In this document: piece after piece, positions 44,075 to 53,779 of the stretch
How the letters are laid out: each line of letters opens with the position of its first letter
Position numbering within the stretch: position 1 is the first letter of the stretch
NCBI RefSeq assembly: GCF_002335805.1
Contig: NZ_NISU01000001.1
Span: 1,248,079 to 1,312,078 of the forward strand
DNA: 64,000 nucleotides
Direction of reading: 5' to 3'
Origin: Bacillus sp. FJAT-45350
Lineage (GTDB): Bacteria; Bacillota; Bacilli; Bacillales; NISU01
Program-made: the position numbers and the translations under genes
Notes under the pieces: model-generated
What the model was told of the DNA's origin: nothing
Seen by the model: only the letters and a program-made list of their open reading frames with translations
Databases searched by the model: none

Positions 44075-44452
44075 ATGGAACATGGTGTAAATCGTTTTAA
44101 TGAATATTTAGGAATCAAGATAGAGCATTTAGATAGTGGTGGTTGTGTTGCTTATTTAGAAGTTAAAGAGGAATTATATAATAGTCTAGAGGGAGTTCTA
44201 CACGGTGGTGTAACATTTACACTTGCTGATGTGGCAATGGGACACGCTGCTGCACCTCCAAAAGATGGTGTTCAAAAGTGTGTAACTTCTGAATTGAAGA
44301 TAAACTATTTATCTCCGGCAAAGGGGAAAACACTTATTGCTGAATCTAATGTAATTAAACAAGGAAGAAAATTAATTACCATGGAAGCGAAAATAAAAGA
44401 TGGCGATGGGAAAATTGTAGCCGTGGCGTTAGGAACGTATGCAAGGATTTAA
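44075..44452 (+). CDS. PaaI-family hotdog thioesterase, unit 2
   Basis: Identical duplicate of the gene at 39883, with the LHGGVTFTLADVAMGHAA motif and the same decayed sequence after it. Confidence 0.9.
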   Translation: MEHGVNRFNEYLGIKIEHLDSGGCVAYLEVKEELYNSLEGVLHGGVTFTLADVAMGHAAAPPKDGVQKCVTSELKINYLSPAKGKTLIAESNVIKQGRKLITMEAKIKDGDGKIVAVALGTYARI

Positions 44453-44614
44453 TAAACGCTTGCGTGAAGAAGTAGAGGCGCTTGCGAATGGAAAATCTAT
44501 CGTCAGTGATGCTAGCGGAAGGCATATTAGATAGCTCAGATTACTTTCAAAAATGGGAAGTGGTTCTCTAAGCAGATTTTAATCCAAAAAAGTTGATTCA
44601 GATGGAGGTATGTG

Positions 44615-45265
44615 ATGACAATAATTGATAAATTAAATCTAAATAAGTATAAAAACCTGTCTGTACTTCATCAACCTAGCGATTATGACTTGTTTAGTGG
44701 AGAAAAGTCAGCATTGACTGGTGACCATGATGCAATTTTTATTTTTGTTGAAACGATTGATGAAATTGTGAAGCATACCCAACGTGTAATCAATGAGGAA
44801 CAATTACTCGAAAAAGGTTACTTGTTTTTTGCATATCCCAAAAAGGGGAACAAACGATATAAAACATTCGTACATAGAGATGATATCTTTCCAGCAATGA
44901 AAGTAGGCGAAGATGGCTACGTCGAAAATAGCGATGTGAAATTCTCACGGATGGTGAGTATGGATGATGTATTTACCGTTGTTGGGCTAAAACGTGAAAA
45001 GAAGAAAGTAAAAAAGTCTCCTGCTGCAAGTCAATGTGTCGCTGATTATGAAGAGCGTGTGAAAGATGTAGAAAAGTTGTTAACAGATTCTCCAAAGGAA
45101 CTTGATTTTTATAAGGAACTTACACCTGGTTATCAAAGGGATTGGGCTCGATATATCTTTTCTGCAAAGCAACAGAAAACACGTGAAAAGCGCCAAGAAC
45201 AAATGGTCGATATCTTATCAGAGGGATATAAATCAGTTGATTTATATCGTCAAAAGAAGAGATAG
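44615..45265 (+). CDS. YdeI/OmpD-associated family protein, unit 2
   Basis: Identical duplicate of the gene at 40423, followed by the same terminator ending just before element copy 3. Confidence 0.82.
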   Translation: MTIIDKLNLNKYKNLSVLHQPSDYDLFSGEKSALTGDHDAIFIFVETIDEIVKHTQRVINEEQLLEKGYLFFAYPKKGNKRYKTFVHRDDIFPAMKVGEDGYVENSDVKFSRMVSMDDVFTVVGLKREKKKVKKSPAASQCVADYEERVKDVEKLLTDSPKELDFYKELTPGYQRDWARYIFSAKQQKTREKRQEQMVDILSEGYKSVDLYRQKKR

Positions 45266-45410
45266 AATGCAAAATAAATTTTGTGTAATGGTCTGATTGC
45301 AATCTACACCAATTTATTTTCTTGAAACCAGGCCACTTGATAACTACTGAGACCTTATTAATTACATGAAAAACAAGCCAGCACATCCATTGAGATTCTG
45401 GCTTTTTTAT

Positions 45411-46810
45411 CATCACCCGACAGAAGACTCCCTCTTCAATCGTGAGAAGGGCTTGAGCCCAACGATAAGGGGGAGATGAATGTCGGTTGGCCATAGCCAA
45501 AATATACCTCATTGTGATATAATGAGAACAAGCGTTCTGTTTGGGTGAGGTGAAAATATGTTAATTAAAAAGGCATTTAAGTTTCGGATTTTTCCAAACA
45601 AAAAACAAATAGAGCTCATAAATAAGACAATTGGTTGTTCACGTTTCGTCTATAACTATTTTGTTGGTGAGCAAAAAGAGAAAGACGCTTATTGGTCTAT
45701 TGTCAACGAAATGGTACAAAGTGGACTACTCCTTGAAAACAATTGGAAAGGTGAGTTCTTCAATAAAAACAAATCGATTAAATCACTACCAAAATTGAAG
45801 AAAAATTATCCGTTCTTACAAGAAGTTGATAGTATTGCGCTCCAAAAATCAGTCGAAATCGTAAATGATGCCTACACACGTTACTACAAAAAACAGAACG
45901 GTGAGCCACGTTTTAAGTCAAAAAAGAACCCTGTTCAATCGTACACAACAAAATTTGTTAATAGAAATATTGAAGTCGTAGATAAACACATTAAACTACC
46001 AAAACTTGGTCTTGTTTGTTTTGCCAAAAGTCGTGAAGTCGAAGGTCGTATCATGAATGCAACGATAAGGGGTAGTCCAAGTGGGAAATACTTCATTTCA
46101 ATTTTAGCAGAGACCGAAGTAGAAGAACTTCCTAAATCTAATTCAGCAGTAGGGATAGATGTAGGGTTAAAAGACTTTGCCACACTATCAGATGGAACTA
46201 CCTATCAAAATCCTAGATTTTTCCGTACATTAGAAGAAGGACTAGCAAAAGAACAGCGGATTCTTTCAAGGCGACAAATTGGGTCTTCGAATTGGCAAAA
46301 ACAAAAAACGAAAGTGGCCCGAATTCATGAGAAAATCGCAAATGCAAGAAGAGATATGTTACATAAAATTTCAACCGAGATTGTCAAAAACCACGACATC
46401 ATCGGTATTGAAGATTTATCTGTCAAAAATATGCTCAAACATCACAACCTCGCAAAAGCCATAAGTGAGGTATCGTGGTCACAATTCAGAACCTTGCTAG
46501 AATACAAAGCGAAATGGTACGGAAAACAAGTTGTTTCCGTAGCGAAAAACTTTCCAAGTAGTCAACTGTGTTCCACTTGTGGTCATAAACACAAAGACGT
46601 TAAAAATCTTGCTTTGCGTGAATGGACTTGTCCCATTTGTAAAAGCCATCATCAAAGGGATAGTAACGCAAGTATCAATCTTCGTAATGAAGCATTGCGA
46701 TTAACCGCAGGAACTGCGGGGATAGCCTAATCATAAACTGACCGGTAGGTTGGTGTTCTTAGGAATCTCCATCTTAAAATTTCATTAGAAATTAAGGTGG
46801 GGTAGTTCAA
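45411..46810 (+). mobile_element. TnpB-only IS1341-type element, copy 3
   Basis: Starts after TTTAT (45406-45410), with a left end identical to copy 2 and a right end AGTTCAA at 46810. Downstream DNA differs from copies 1 and 2 from 46811 on (TGAGATTGAC), so its guide would be different. It interrupts a gene whose 3' part remains at 46812-46976. Confidence 0.87.
45558..46730 (+). CDS. tnpB: RNA-guided endonuclease TnpB, copy 3 (normal internal frame)
   Basis: 390 residues with the same RuvC Asp-Glu-Asp triad and CSTC/CPIC zinc finger as copies 1 and 2. The region between the first two RuvC motifs here reads [30 protein letters not shown] (given only to show the [14 protein letters not shown] core usual for TnpB), so this copy retains the ancestral frame. 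It differs from copy 1 in patches at 46196-46365 and 46475-46525 but is identical elsewhere, a mosaic pattern. It is the best candidate for an active nuclease in the array. Confidence 0.93.
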   Translation: MLIKKAFKFRIFPNKKQIELINKTIGCSRFVYNYFVGEQKEKDAYWSIVNEMVQSGLLLENNWKGEFFNKNKSIKSLPKLKKNYPFLQEVDSIALQKSVEIVNDAYTRYYKKQNGEPRFKSKKNPVQSYTTKFVNRNIEVVDKHIKLPKLGLVCFAKSREVEGRIMNATIRGSPSGKYFISILAETEVEELPKSNSAVGIDVGLKDFATLSDGTTYQNPRFFRTLEEGLAKEQRILSRRQIGSSNWQKQKTKVARIHEKIANARRDMLHKISTEIVKNHDIIGIEDLSVKNMLKHHNLAKAISEVSWSQFRTLLEYKAKWYGKQVVSVAKNFPSSQLCSTCGHKHKDVKNLALREWTCPICKSHHQRDSNASINLRNEALRLTAGTAGIA

Positions 46811-46811
46811 T

Positions 46812-46976
46812 GAGATTGACTTTGTCCTTAATAACCAATCAAAAATAAAAACAGTTGATGATCAGGATAAAATCCGAGAGGAAATTAACAGACATACAAA
46901 GGATTTGCGTTATAAAAAATGGCTTACTGTCTCATTTACAAATGATAAAAAATGGGCAGAAAGAATGTTGGTGTAG
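46812..46976 (+). pseudogene. 3' fragment of a gene cut by TnpB element copy 3
   Basis: A 54-codon frame without a start, beginning directly at the element border (EIDFVLNNQSKIKTVDDQ) and ending MLV-stop. The sequence is charged and protein-like. The 5' part is not visible next to copy 1 or copy 3. No family is recognised. Confidence 0.55.
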
Positions 46977-47138
46977 TGAGTACAATTCACAATCTTAGTA
47001 TTAACTTGTTGTATCAGAAAGTATTTCATTGTGTACTAGCTCATGATATAATGAAGCACTTAGGACAATTAGATTGTTACTCATAAGTGAACGGATGCAA
47101 AAAAGCCTCCGATTAGAGAAAAATAGAGGTGTAAGAAA

Positions 47139-47348
47139 ATGAATAAACGATGGACTATTGATAAAATTAAAGAATTTGTTGAGAAAAATTCAGAAAGTAA
47201 GTTACTATCGACAGAATATCATGGTTTTTCTCAAATGCTACTATTCAAATGTGCATGTGGAAGTAACTTTGAAAAATCATTTACTAAATTTAAAAATAAA
47301 AACCAACGTAAATGTGACGTGTGCCAACCGCCGAAAATGTCTAGATAA
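47139..47348 (+). CDS. Small zinc-finger protein (DUF723-like)
   Basis: 69 residues. After a short N-terminal helix (WTIDKIKEFVEKN) and LLSTEYHGF, it has CACG and CDVC Cys pairs flanking FEKSFTKFKNKNQRK. This is the treble-clef layout of DUF723-type domains often attached to phage and homing nucleases; here it stands alone. GAGGTG precedes the ATG. Confidence 0.7.
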   Translation: MNKRWTIDKIKEFVEKNSESKLLSTEYHGFSQMLLFKCACGSNFEKSFTKFKNKNQRKCDVCQPPKMSR

Positions 47349-47500
47349 ACGTTTAGCAAATAAGAGGTACCAATTTCTATTTATTTAGGAGTTGGTACTA
47401 TTTTTATAGATGCTCTTATATACAAAATATAATGATTGTGAACTTCTGAATAAAAACATATAATGTACCTTGATAAATAACATCAATTGGAGGGAACTTT

Positions 47501-48631
47501 TTGAAATCTATTAAACAATTATCATTTGTAACACTAGTCGTATTATGTTTAGTTTTCATGTCTACTGTTTCAGTTATGGCACAATCGTTATACAAAGATA
47601 TTTCAAGTACATATTGGGCCAAAGATGCGATTTACGAGTTAAGTTATAAAGGAATGGTCGGTGGCTTTAAAGATGGAACTTATCGACCGGACGAACAAGT
47701 GACAAGGGCGCAAAGCGCAGTGATTTTAGCAAGAGCACTTGGGACAGAACAAGGTGGTATTCATCCTAATCCAGGCTTTTCTGATGTGCCGAATAGTCAC
47801 TGGGCATATGATGAAATATCCGCATTAGTAGAAGAAGGGGTTTTTGCAAGAGTAAACAGCTTTAATCCTAATGATTCTTTAACAAGAGCGTAAATGGCAA
47901 AGATTCTAGTTGTGGCATTCGAACTTGAAGGTACGAATCAAAACAGATTTAACGATGTATCAAACGATCATTGGGCTTATAATGATATTAACACTCTCGT
48001 TGCAACGGGAATTACATCTGGCACAACTCCTACTACATACAACCCAAATGGAAACGTTACAAGAGCACAAATGGCAGTATTTATTAAAAGAGCAATAGAT
48101 TATGTTGAAGCAGAGGTACCTGAAGTAGAGGAAATACAAATAATTGATGAAATCATTATTGAAGATGAACCAAAGAGTACAGAACCAATAAACGTGGACG
48201 AATTTAAGACGGAGCCATCTAGTGTAGAGAAAGAAACTATTATATTAAGTGAAGAGTTACAATTATTCTTTAATCTGTTAAATGAAGAACGTAAGAAGCA
48301 TAATCTACATGAATTGAAGTTAGCATCAGATGTAAGTGAAGCCGCAATTTTTAAAGCTGAAGATATGAGAGATTTAAAATATTTTGACCATGTTTCACCG
48401 GTATATGGAAACCCAAGAGAATTATTACAGTATTTTGAAATATATCCTCCGAGTGTGGGAGAAAATCTCCATGGCGGATATAATACCCCAGAATTAGCGT
48501 TGGAAAGTTTAATGAATAGCCCTGGACATAGAGCGAATATTTTAAACCCTAATTGGACAGAGGTTGGAGTTGGCTATGCACAAGGAGGAAATGTTGGTCA
48601 CTATTGGGTACAAATTTTTGTTACTAGATAA
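47501..48631 (+). pseudogene. SLH-domain and CAP-domain surface protein with an internal nonsense codon
   Basis: A TTG start at 47501 follows GGAGGGAA. Signal peptide (about 1-28), then three SLH repeats anchoring to secondary cell-wall polymer, an acidic linker, and a C-terminal CAP (SCP/PR-1) domain with FDHVSPVYGNPRELL, VGENLHGGY and SPGHRANILNPNWTEVGVGYA. At 47891-47893 the SLH motif LTRAQMAK reads LTRA-stop-MAK: CAA has become TAA. Without it the protein would be 376 residues. The downstream ORF from ATG 47894 could be re-initiated but would lack a signal peptide. CAP proteins are secreted, with uncertain enzymatic role. Confidence 0.88.
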
Positions 48632-48720
48632 TAGTCATGTTTGCTATCCTAAGTCTATAAAGTTATAGATAGCTTACCAGTGAACATCGATTATTTCTAT
48701 CTAAAAAAAATAAACATTAA

Positions 48721-48756
48721 GATCCTAGTTACCTGTTTTAAGGTGCTAGGATTTTT
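48721..48756 (+). terminator. Intrinsic terminator
   Basis: GATCCTAG and CTAGGAT arms, with inner ACCT/AGGT pairing, followed by TTTTTG. It ends the SLH-CAP transcript. Confidence 0.82.
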
Positions 48757-48894
48757 GTGTGTTAAGGTGCGTCCCACAATAAATTTATGCGTATTAATAA
48801 TAAATTAAGTGTTTAATGGTATAATATAGTTAAGATTAAGAATTTTCTAATTACTAATTCAATCAAAAGAGTTGTTGGAAGGGGATGTGCTTAC

Positions 48895-50433
48895 GTGCTA
48901 ACATTTGGAACCATTATGAAACAGAATGCAGAGAAATATAATAATAAGCCTGCAGTTATTTTTCAAGAAAAACAATGGACATATGGTGAACTAAACATAC
49001 GTGCAAACCAAATTGCAAACGCTTTCATTACAAAGGGATATAAAAAAGGTGATAAAGTTTCAGTTTTAATGAAAAACAATGCAGCTTATATTGAACTCAT
49101 GGTTGGGTTATCAAAAATTGGCGTGACGATTGTTCCAATTAATTTTAGACTTGTCGGTCCAGAGATTGAATATATTGTTTTAGATTCACAATGTAGAGGA
49201 TTCATTACAACGGATGAATATGCGAGTGATATTGAAGCTCTTTTACCAGTATTACCTCAATTGGATACGGTTATAGTAATAGGGAACTCTTCTTCTAGTA
49301 ACCTAATAGATTATGAGACGTTTATACAAAATGGGTCCACAGCTGAACCGGATATTTATGTGAATGAAAACGATACTCTTTATCTTGGTTATACGTCTGG
49401 TACTACAGGTAAGCCGAAAGGTGTAGTAATATCTCATCGTTCTCGAATACTAACAGGAATGGTCGCAGCTTATGAATACAAAATAGATGAATCAGATGTA
49501 CATATCGTAGCAGGGCCAATTTATCATGCGGCCCCATGGATTTTCTTGATGATGCAATTGATTGTAGGAGGTACTTTAGTTATTGAAGAATCCTTTACAC
49601 CGGAACAATTCCTTGCAGATGTTGAGAAATACAAAGCCACAAATACTTTTATGGCACCAACGATGTTCAATTTTATTGTTAATTTAGACAATGAAACTCA
49701 AACGAAGTATGACACAAAGTCGATGAGAGTCCTGATTTCTGCTGGAGCTCCGCTACCTACACAAACGAAATTAGATGTATTAGAATTTTTCTCTAATGTA
49801 GATTTACATGAATTCTATGGATCTACTGAAAGTGCGATTACATTAAATATCAAACCAAAGGATATTCGAAGAAAAGAGAGTTGCGTTGGTCAGCCTTTTC
49901 CTTATGTAGAATGCCTTATTTTAGACGATAATAAGAAGCCAGTTGCAAATGGAGAAGTTGGAGAATTATATTTTAAGTCGCCATATCTATTAGACCATTA
50001 TTATAATAATAAAGAGGCGACCGAGGAATCGTTCTGGCAAGACTATTTTACCGTTGGTGATTTAGCTTTACAGGATGAAGAAGGCTATTATTATATTGTT
50101 GATCGTAAAAAAGACATGCTAATTAGCGGTGGAGTAAATATATATCCAAAGGAAATTGAAAATGTTCTTTACTCACACCCGGATATACTGGATGTTGCTG
50201 TTATTGGAGTACCTGATTCAGTATGGGGAGAGTCTGTTAAAGCAATCGTAGTCCATAAAGAGGGAACAACTCCATCTAGTCAGGATATAATAAATTTTTG
50301 TCATGGAAAAATGGCAAGCTATAAAATCCCAAAATCAGTTGATTTTATAAAAGAGCTTCCAAGAAACCCTTCAGGAAAAATATTAAAAGTAGAGTTGAGA
50401 TCAACATATAGGGAATCAGAACATACTAAATAA
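48895..50433 (+). CDS. Acyl-CoA synthetase (AMP-forming)
   Basis: 512 residues of the ANL superfamily. P-loop-like A3 motif YTSGTTGKPKGVVISH, A5 motif EFYGSTESA, A7 motif VGDLA...GYYYIVDRKKDMLISGGVNIYPKEIE, and the catalytic Lys in NPSGKILK near the end. It activates a carboxylic acid to its CoA thioester through an acyl-adenylate; chain length is not predictable. A GTG start follows GGAAGGGG. Single gene, with a strong terminator downstream. Confidence 0.93.
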   Translation: MLTFGTIMKQNAEKYNNKPAVIFQEKQWTYGELNIRANQIANAFITKGYKKGDKVSVLMKNNAAYIELMVGLSKIGVTIVPINFRLVGPEIEYIVLDSQCRGFITTDEYASDIEALLPVLPQLDTVIVIGNSSSSNLIDYETFIQNGSTAEPDIYVNENDTLYLGYTSGTTGKPKGVVISHRSRILTGMVAAYEYKIDESDVHIVAGPIYHAAPWIFLMMQLIVGGTLVIEESFTPEQFLADVEKYKATNTFMAPTMFNFIVNLDNETQTKYDTKSMRVLISAGAPLPTQTKLDVLEFFSNVDLHEFYGSTESAITLNIKPKDIRRKESCVGQPFPYVECLILDDNKKPVANGEVGELYFKSPYLLDHYYNNKEATEESFWQDYFTVGDLALQDEEGYYYIVDRKKDMLISGGVNIYPKEIENVLYSHPDILDVAVIGVPDSVWGESVKAIVVHKEGTTPSSQDIINFCHGKMASYKIPKSVDFIKELPRNPSGKILKVELRSTYRESEHTK

Positions 50434-50546
50434 AATCCTAGTGTCATCAATGTTGAACCGAGATATAGTCTTACAGCAGGAGCATGTATGGGTAGATTTT
50501 AGGGAAAGAACATTTAAACTGGTATGGAGTTTGAGATTAAACATAT

Positions 50547-50594
50547 AAACAAAAGAAGTCATCTATTTCACTACTTGATGACTTCTTTTGTTTA
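50547..50594 (+). terminator. Strong intrinsic terminator
   Basis: AACAAAAGAAGTCATC pairs perfectly with GATGACTTCTTTTGTT. It lies between the acyl-CoA synthetase and nitronate monooxygenase genes. Confidence 0.88.
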
Positions 50595-50717
50595 ACCAGC
50601 CTTTCACAAGAAAATTATCTACTTTAAGTCTTCAATCTATCAGTAATATTTATAGGATTATTAAACTATAATATTGAATCTATGATATAGAACATTTTAA
50701 ATAAGGTGGGAGAAACT

Positions 50718-51695
50718 ATGAAAACACGTGTTACTGAGATTTTCGGCATTAAATATCCAATTGTTCAGGGAGGACTTGCGTATCTTGCTTATGCAGATTT
50801 GGCAGCTGCGGTTTCGAATGCTGGTGGGCTTGGACAAATTACAGCAGCTACACTAGGTACACCAGAAAAGTTACGAGAAGAAATCCGTAAAGTCCGTACT
50901 CTTACCAATAATCCATTTGGCGTAAATTTTGCAATTGCAAAGCACGACAACGGTGGAAAATATCAGGAATTACTTGAAGTTGCCATTGAGGAAAAGGTAC
51001 CGGCTATCTCTTTAACAGGAGCGAACCCACAACCTGTATTTGAACGAATTAAAGGAGAAAACATTCGCACGCTTGTCCTTGTAGCAGGGGTTAGACAAGC
51101 TATAAAAGCTGAAGAACTTGGTGCTGATGCTGTGATGGCAGTTGGACAGGAAGGTGGTGGACATTTAGGACGGGACGATATTGGAACAATGGTGCTTATT
51201 CCTCGTGTCGTAGATTCTGTTTCAATTCCAGTATTAGCTAGTGGAGGCATTGGTGATGGACGTGGATTACTCGCATCTCTGTCACTTGGTGCAGAAGGAG
51301 TTGAAATGGGGACTCGTTTTATTGCAACGAAGGAATGTATTCAAGCACATGAGAAATATAAACAGGCAATTGTTAATGCAAGTGAAACGGATACAGTGAT
51401 TATTAAGAAAACAATAGGTGCACCGGGACGAGTCCTAAAAAGTGATTTTGCAATGAGTATTATCGAACGCGAACAAGAAGGAACAACTTACGAAGACCTG
51501 AAAGATTTAATTAGTGGTAAAGCAAATCTTACATATATCTATGATGGTAATGAAGTAGAAGGCTTCGGATGGGCTGGGCAAGTAATCGGTCTAATCAAAA
51601 CTATTCCGACAGTACAGGAATTGTTTGATGAGATGATCCTAACGGCAGAAGAAGGACAGAATCGTATAAGAAAAATTTTACGTAAAGAGGGTTAG
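50718..51695 (+). CDS. Nitronate monooxygenase / 2-nitropropane dioxygenase-like flavoprotein
   Basis: 325 residues, FMN-binding TIM barrel. KYPIVQGGLAYLAYADLAAAVSNAGGLGQI at the start (conserved glycines in two parts), QEGGGHLGRDDIGTMVLIP for FMN phosphate, and ASGGIGDGRGLLASLSLGAEGVEMGTRF. It may oxidise nitronates or act as a FabK-like enoyl reductase; the former is more usual in this context. ATG 50718 follows AAGGTGGGAG. The next gene is 56 bp away, so they may be co-transcribed. Confidence 0.9.
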   Translation: MKTRVTEIFGIKYPIVQGGLAYLAYADLAAAVSNAGGLGQITAATLGTPEKLREEIRKVRTLTNNPFGVNFAIAKHDNGGKYQELLEVAIEEKVPAISLTGANPQPVFERIKGENIRTLVLVAGVRQAIKAEELGADAVMAVGQEGGGHLGRDDIGTMVLIPRVVDSVSIPVLASGGIGDGRGLLASLSLGAEGVEMGTRFIATKECIQAHEKYKQAIVNASETDTVIIKKTIGAPGRVLKSDFAMSIIEREQEGTTYEDLKDLISGKANLTYIYDGNEVEGFGWAGQVIGLIKTIPTVQELFDEMILTAEEGQNRIRKILRKEG

Positions 51696-51751
51696 ATGAC
51701 TCAGAAACTTGAACTTATTTACTTATTATAATAATTAAATCTGGAGGTTTT

Positions 51752-53500
51752 ATGATGGATGATAGAAATTATAGATGGAGTAACAATCAAATACGAAACC
51801 AAGTTAAGGTACTTGAAGGAGAAAAAAGTCCTGATATTATCCTTACAAACGCAACCTATTTAAATACGTATTTGGAAGAATGGACAGTAGCAAATATTTG
51901 GATATTTGAAGACCGTATTGTTTATGTTGGAGAGGATCTCCCTAATAAGTTAGATGGGCATGAGATTGTAGATTGTCAGGGGAAATTTGTTGTACCTGGA
52001 TATATTGAGCCACATAGCCACCCTTTTCAGTTATACAACCCTCTTACTTTTGCAAATTATGCAGGCCAATTTGGTACAACGACATTAATTAGTGATAACA
52101 TAACTTTTTTCCTTAACCTCCCTACTAAAGTAGCTTTTGAATTACTAGATGAATTTAAAAATATTCCATCAAGCATGTATTGGTGGTGTCGCTTTGATGG
52201 GCAAAGTGAATATCTAAATAATGAAGAGATCTTCAATACGGAAGATGTTCTCTCTTGGCTTCAACATGAATCAGTGCTACAAGGCGGGGAGCTAACAGCG
52301 TGGCCGAAATTACTAAATGGAGATAACCAAATGTTAACCTGGGTACAAGAGGCAAAGAAGTTACATAAAAAAGTAGAAGGACATTTTCCAGGTGCTTCTG
52401 AACGTACTTTGGCAAAGTTTATGTTATTTGGTATAGACTGTGATCATGAAGCAATGACAGGTCAAGAAGCACTTACACGTCTAATGCAAGGCTATACAGT
52501 ATCTCTTAGACATTCGTCAATTCGACCTGATTTAGAAATTTTATTAAAAGAACTAATAGAGCTAGGTATTAAGAAATTTGATAGATTATTCTTTACAACG
52601 GATGGGTCACATCCTTACTTTTATGAAAGTGGAATGACTGATAGACTGATAGACTTAGCAATTAATCATGGTATTCCAGTAATTGAAGCTTATAAAATGG
52701 CAAGTTATAATATTGCGCGCTACTATAATATAGAACATTTACACGGATCAATTGCTACAGGGAGAATAGCTAATATAAATATATTAGAGAGCAAAAGCAA
52801 TCCTACACCGATTAGTGTGCTAGCAAAAGGGAAATGGATTAAGAAAAATGAAATAGCTAGTAATGATGCACCAATCATCGACTGGGACAATTATCAACTA
52901 ACCCCACTTACTTTAAGCTGGGATTTACATGCGGATGATTTGAACTTTACAAGCCCTATTGGTATTAAATTAGTAAATAACGTTATTACCCAAACATATG
53001 AAAAAAATATTGAGTTATCTAATGATGAATTATCACTTGACTATGACGAATGTTTTCTTATGATGATTGCTAGAGATGGAACATGGAGAATCAATACATT
53101 AGTAAAAGGGTTTGCCGAACAAATAGGCGGGTTTGCTAGTTCTTATTCTGGAACAGGTGATATCTTACTAATAGGTAAAAATAAAAAAGATATGCTAATT
53201 GCTTTTGAACGGATGAAAGCAGTTGGTGGTGGTATGGTCTTAGTGGAAGAAAATCATATTATCCATGAAATTCCATTAACCCTAACGGGAATCATGTCTG
53301 AATTAGATATGGATTGTCTAATTAAAGCTGAGAAAAAAATGATTGAGTTACTAAAAAAGATGGGCTATAAATATGATGATCCAGCTTTCACTTTATTATT
53401 TTTTTCAGCAACACATTTACCATTTATTAGATTGACTCCAAGTGGGTTATATGATGTAAAAAATAAAAAAGTTTTGGTTTTGCCAACTATAAGAACTTGA
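51752..53500 (+). CDS. Adenine deaminase-like amidohydrolase (YerA type)
   Basis: 582 residues. A composite amidohydrolase domain with the metal ligands of EPHSHPFQLYNP near residue 90, HFPGASERT and CDHEAMTG; a late TTDGSHPYF Asp; and the C-terminal adenine-deaminase domain with GGFASSYSGTGDILLIGKN and MVLVEENHIIHEIPL. Length and layout match B. subtilis YerA, a paralogue of AdeC; the true substrate may not be adenine. ATG ATG follows GGAGG by 4 and 7 nt. It is followed by decayed genes of the same probable cluster. Confidence 0.88.
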   Translation: MMDDRNYRWSNNQIRNQVKVLEGEKSPDIILTNATYLNTYLEEWTVANIWIFEDRIVYVGEDLPNKLDGHEIVDCQGKFVVPGYIEPHSHPFQLYNPLTFANYAGQFGTTTLISDNITFFLNLPTKVAFELLDEFKNIPSSMYWWCRFDGQSEYLNNEEIFNTEDVLSWLQHESVLQGGELTAWPKLLNGDNQMLTWVQEAKKLHKKVEGHFPGASERTLAKFMLFGIDCDHEAMTGQEALTRLMQGYTVSLRHSSIRPDLEILLKELIELGIKKFDRLFFTTDGSHPYFYESGMTDRLIDLAINHGIPVIEAYKMASYNIARYYNIEHLHGSIATGRIANINILESKSNPTPISVLAKGKWIKKNEIASNDAPIIDWDNYQLTPLTLSWDLHADDLNFTSPIGIKLVNNVITQTYEKNIELSNDELSLDYDECFLMMIARDGTWRINTLVKGFAEQIGGFASSYSGTGDILLIGKNKKDMLIAFERMKAVGGGMVLVEENHIIHEIPLTLTGIMSELDMDCLIKAEKKMIELLKKMGYKYDDPAFTLLFFSATHLPFIRLTPSGLYDVKNKKVLVLPTIRT

Positions 53501-53642
53501 TGAACTGGAAAAGAAATTAGATAAAATAATAGAATTATTGGAAAAGGAAAAAAAGTGATTGTAGTTTTGATGTATACATAATTAATAGATTGCCTACTAG
53601 AACGTTGATTTTATTCAAAATAATATGAAAAGTGCGGTGGAT

Positions 53643-53723
53643 ATATGAGTTTTTGGACTTGGTTAGCAATTGCAGTTGCACTACTAAGTGGAATCATAGC
53701 TGGAAATTTAGGGAAGAAGAAAT
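53643..53723 (+). CDS. 26-residue single-transmembrane microprotein
   Basis: ATG 53643 after GCGGTGGAT starts MSFWTWLAIAVALLSGIIAG, then a basic NLGKKK end. It is one hydrophobic helix with a positive tail, as in small membrane regulators or toxins. A charged coiled-coil frame with no start codon (ELDELEKKLDKIIELLEK) lies just upstream at 53496-53557. Support is limited to the start site and composition. Confidence 0.45.
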
Positions 53724-53779
53724 GAGTTAATTGTAAGCTATCATTGATTTACTTAATATAAAAATTTCGGGAGGTATTT

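Larger units (their letters stand above)
37027..45410 (+). repeat. Tandem duplication, 2 x 4192 bp, followed by a third element copy
   Basis: Units 37027-41218 and 41219-45410 each hold tnpB, lysE, a 125-residue ORF, a thioesterase and a YdeI-like gene. All starts and stops are offset by exactly 4192, and the proteins are identical. A third tnpB element (45411-46810) ends the array. The differences I see between the units lie in the left ends of tnpB copies 1 and 2. Confidence 0.95.

Noticed and set aside
46279-46464. 61-codon frame inside tnpB copy 3
   Set aside because: Not a gene; useful only because it shows the alternative frame that copies 1 and 2 use for part of the protein.
37027-46810. 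Composite transposon carrying the LysE/thioesterase genes
   Set aside because: The flanking elements lack a TnpA transposase and there is no outer target duplication to test; homologous unequal crossing-over explains the repeats better than transposition of the block.
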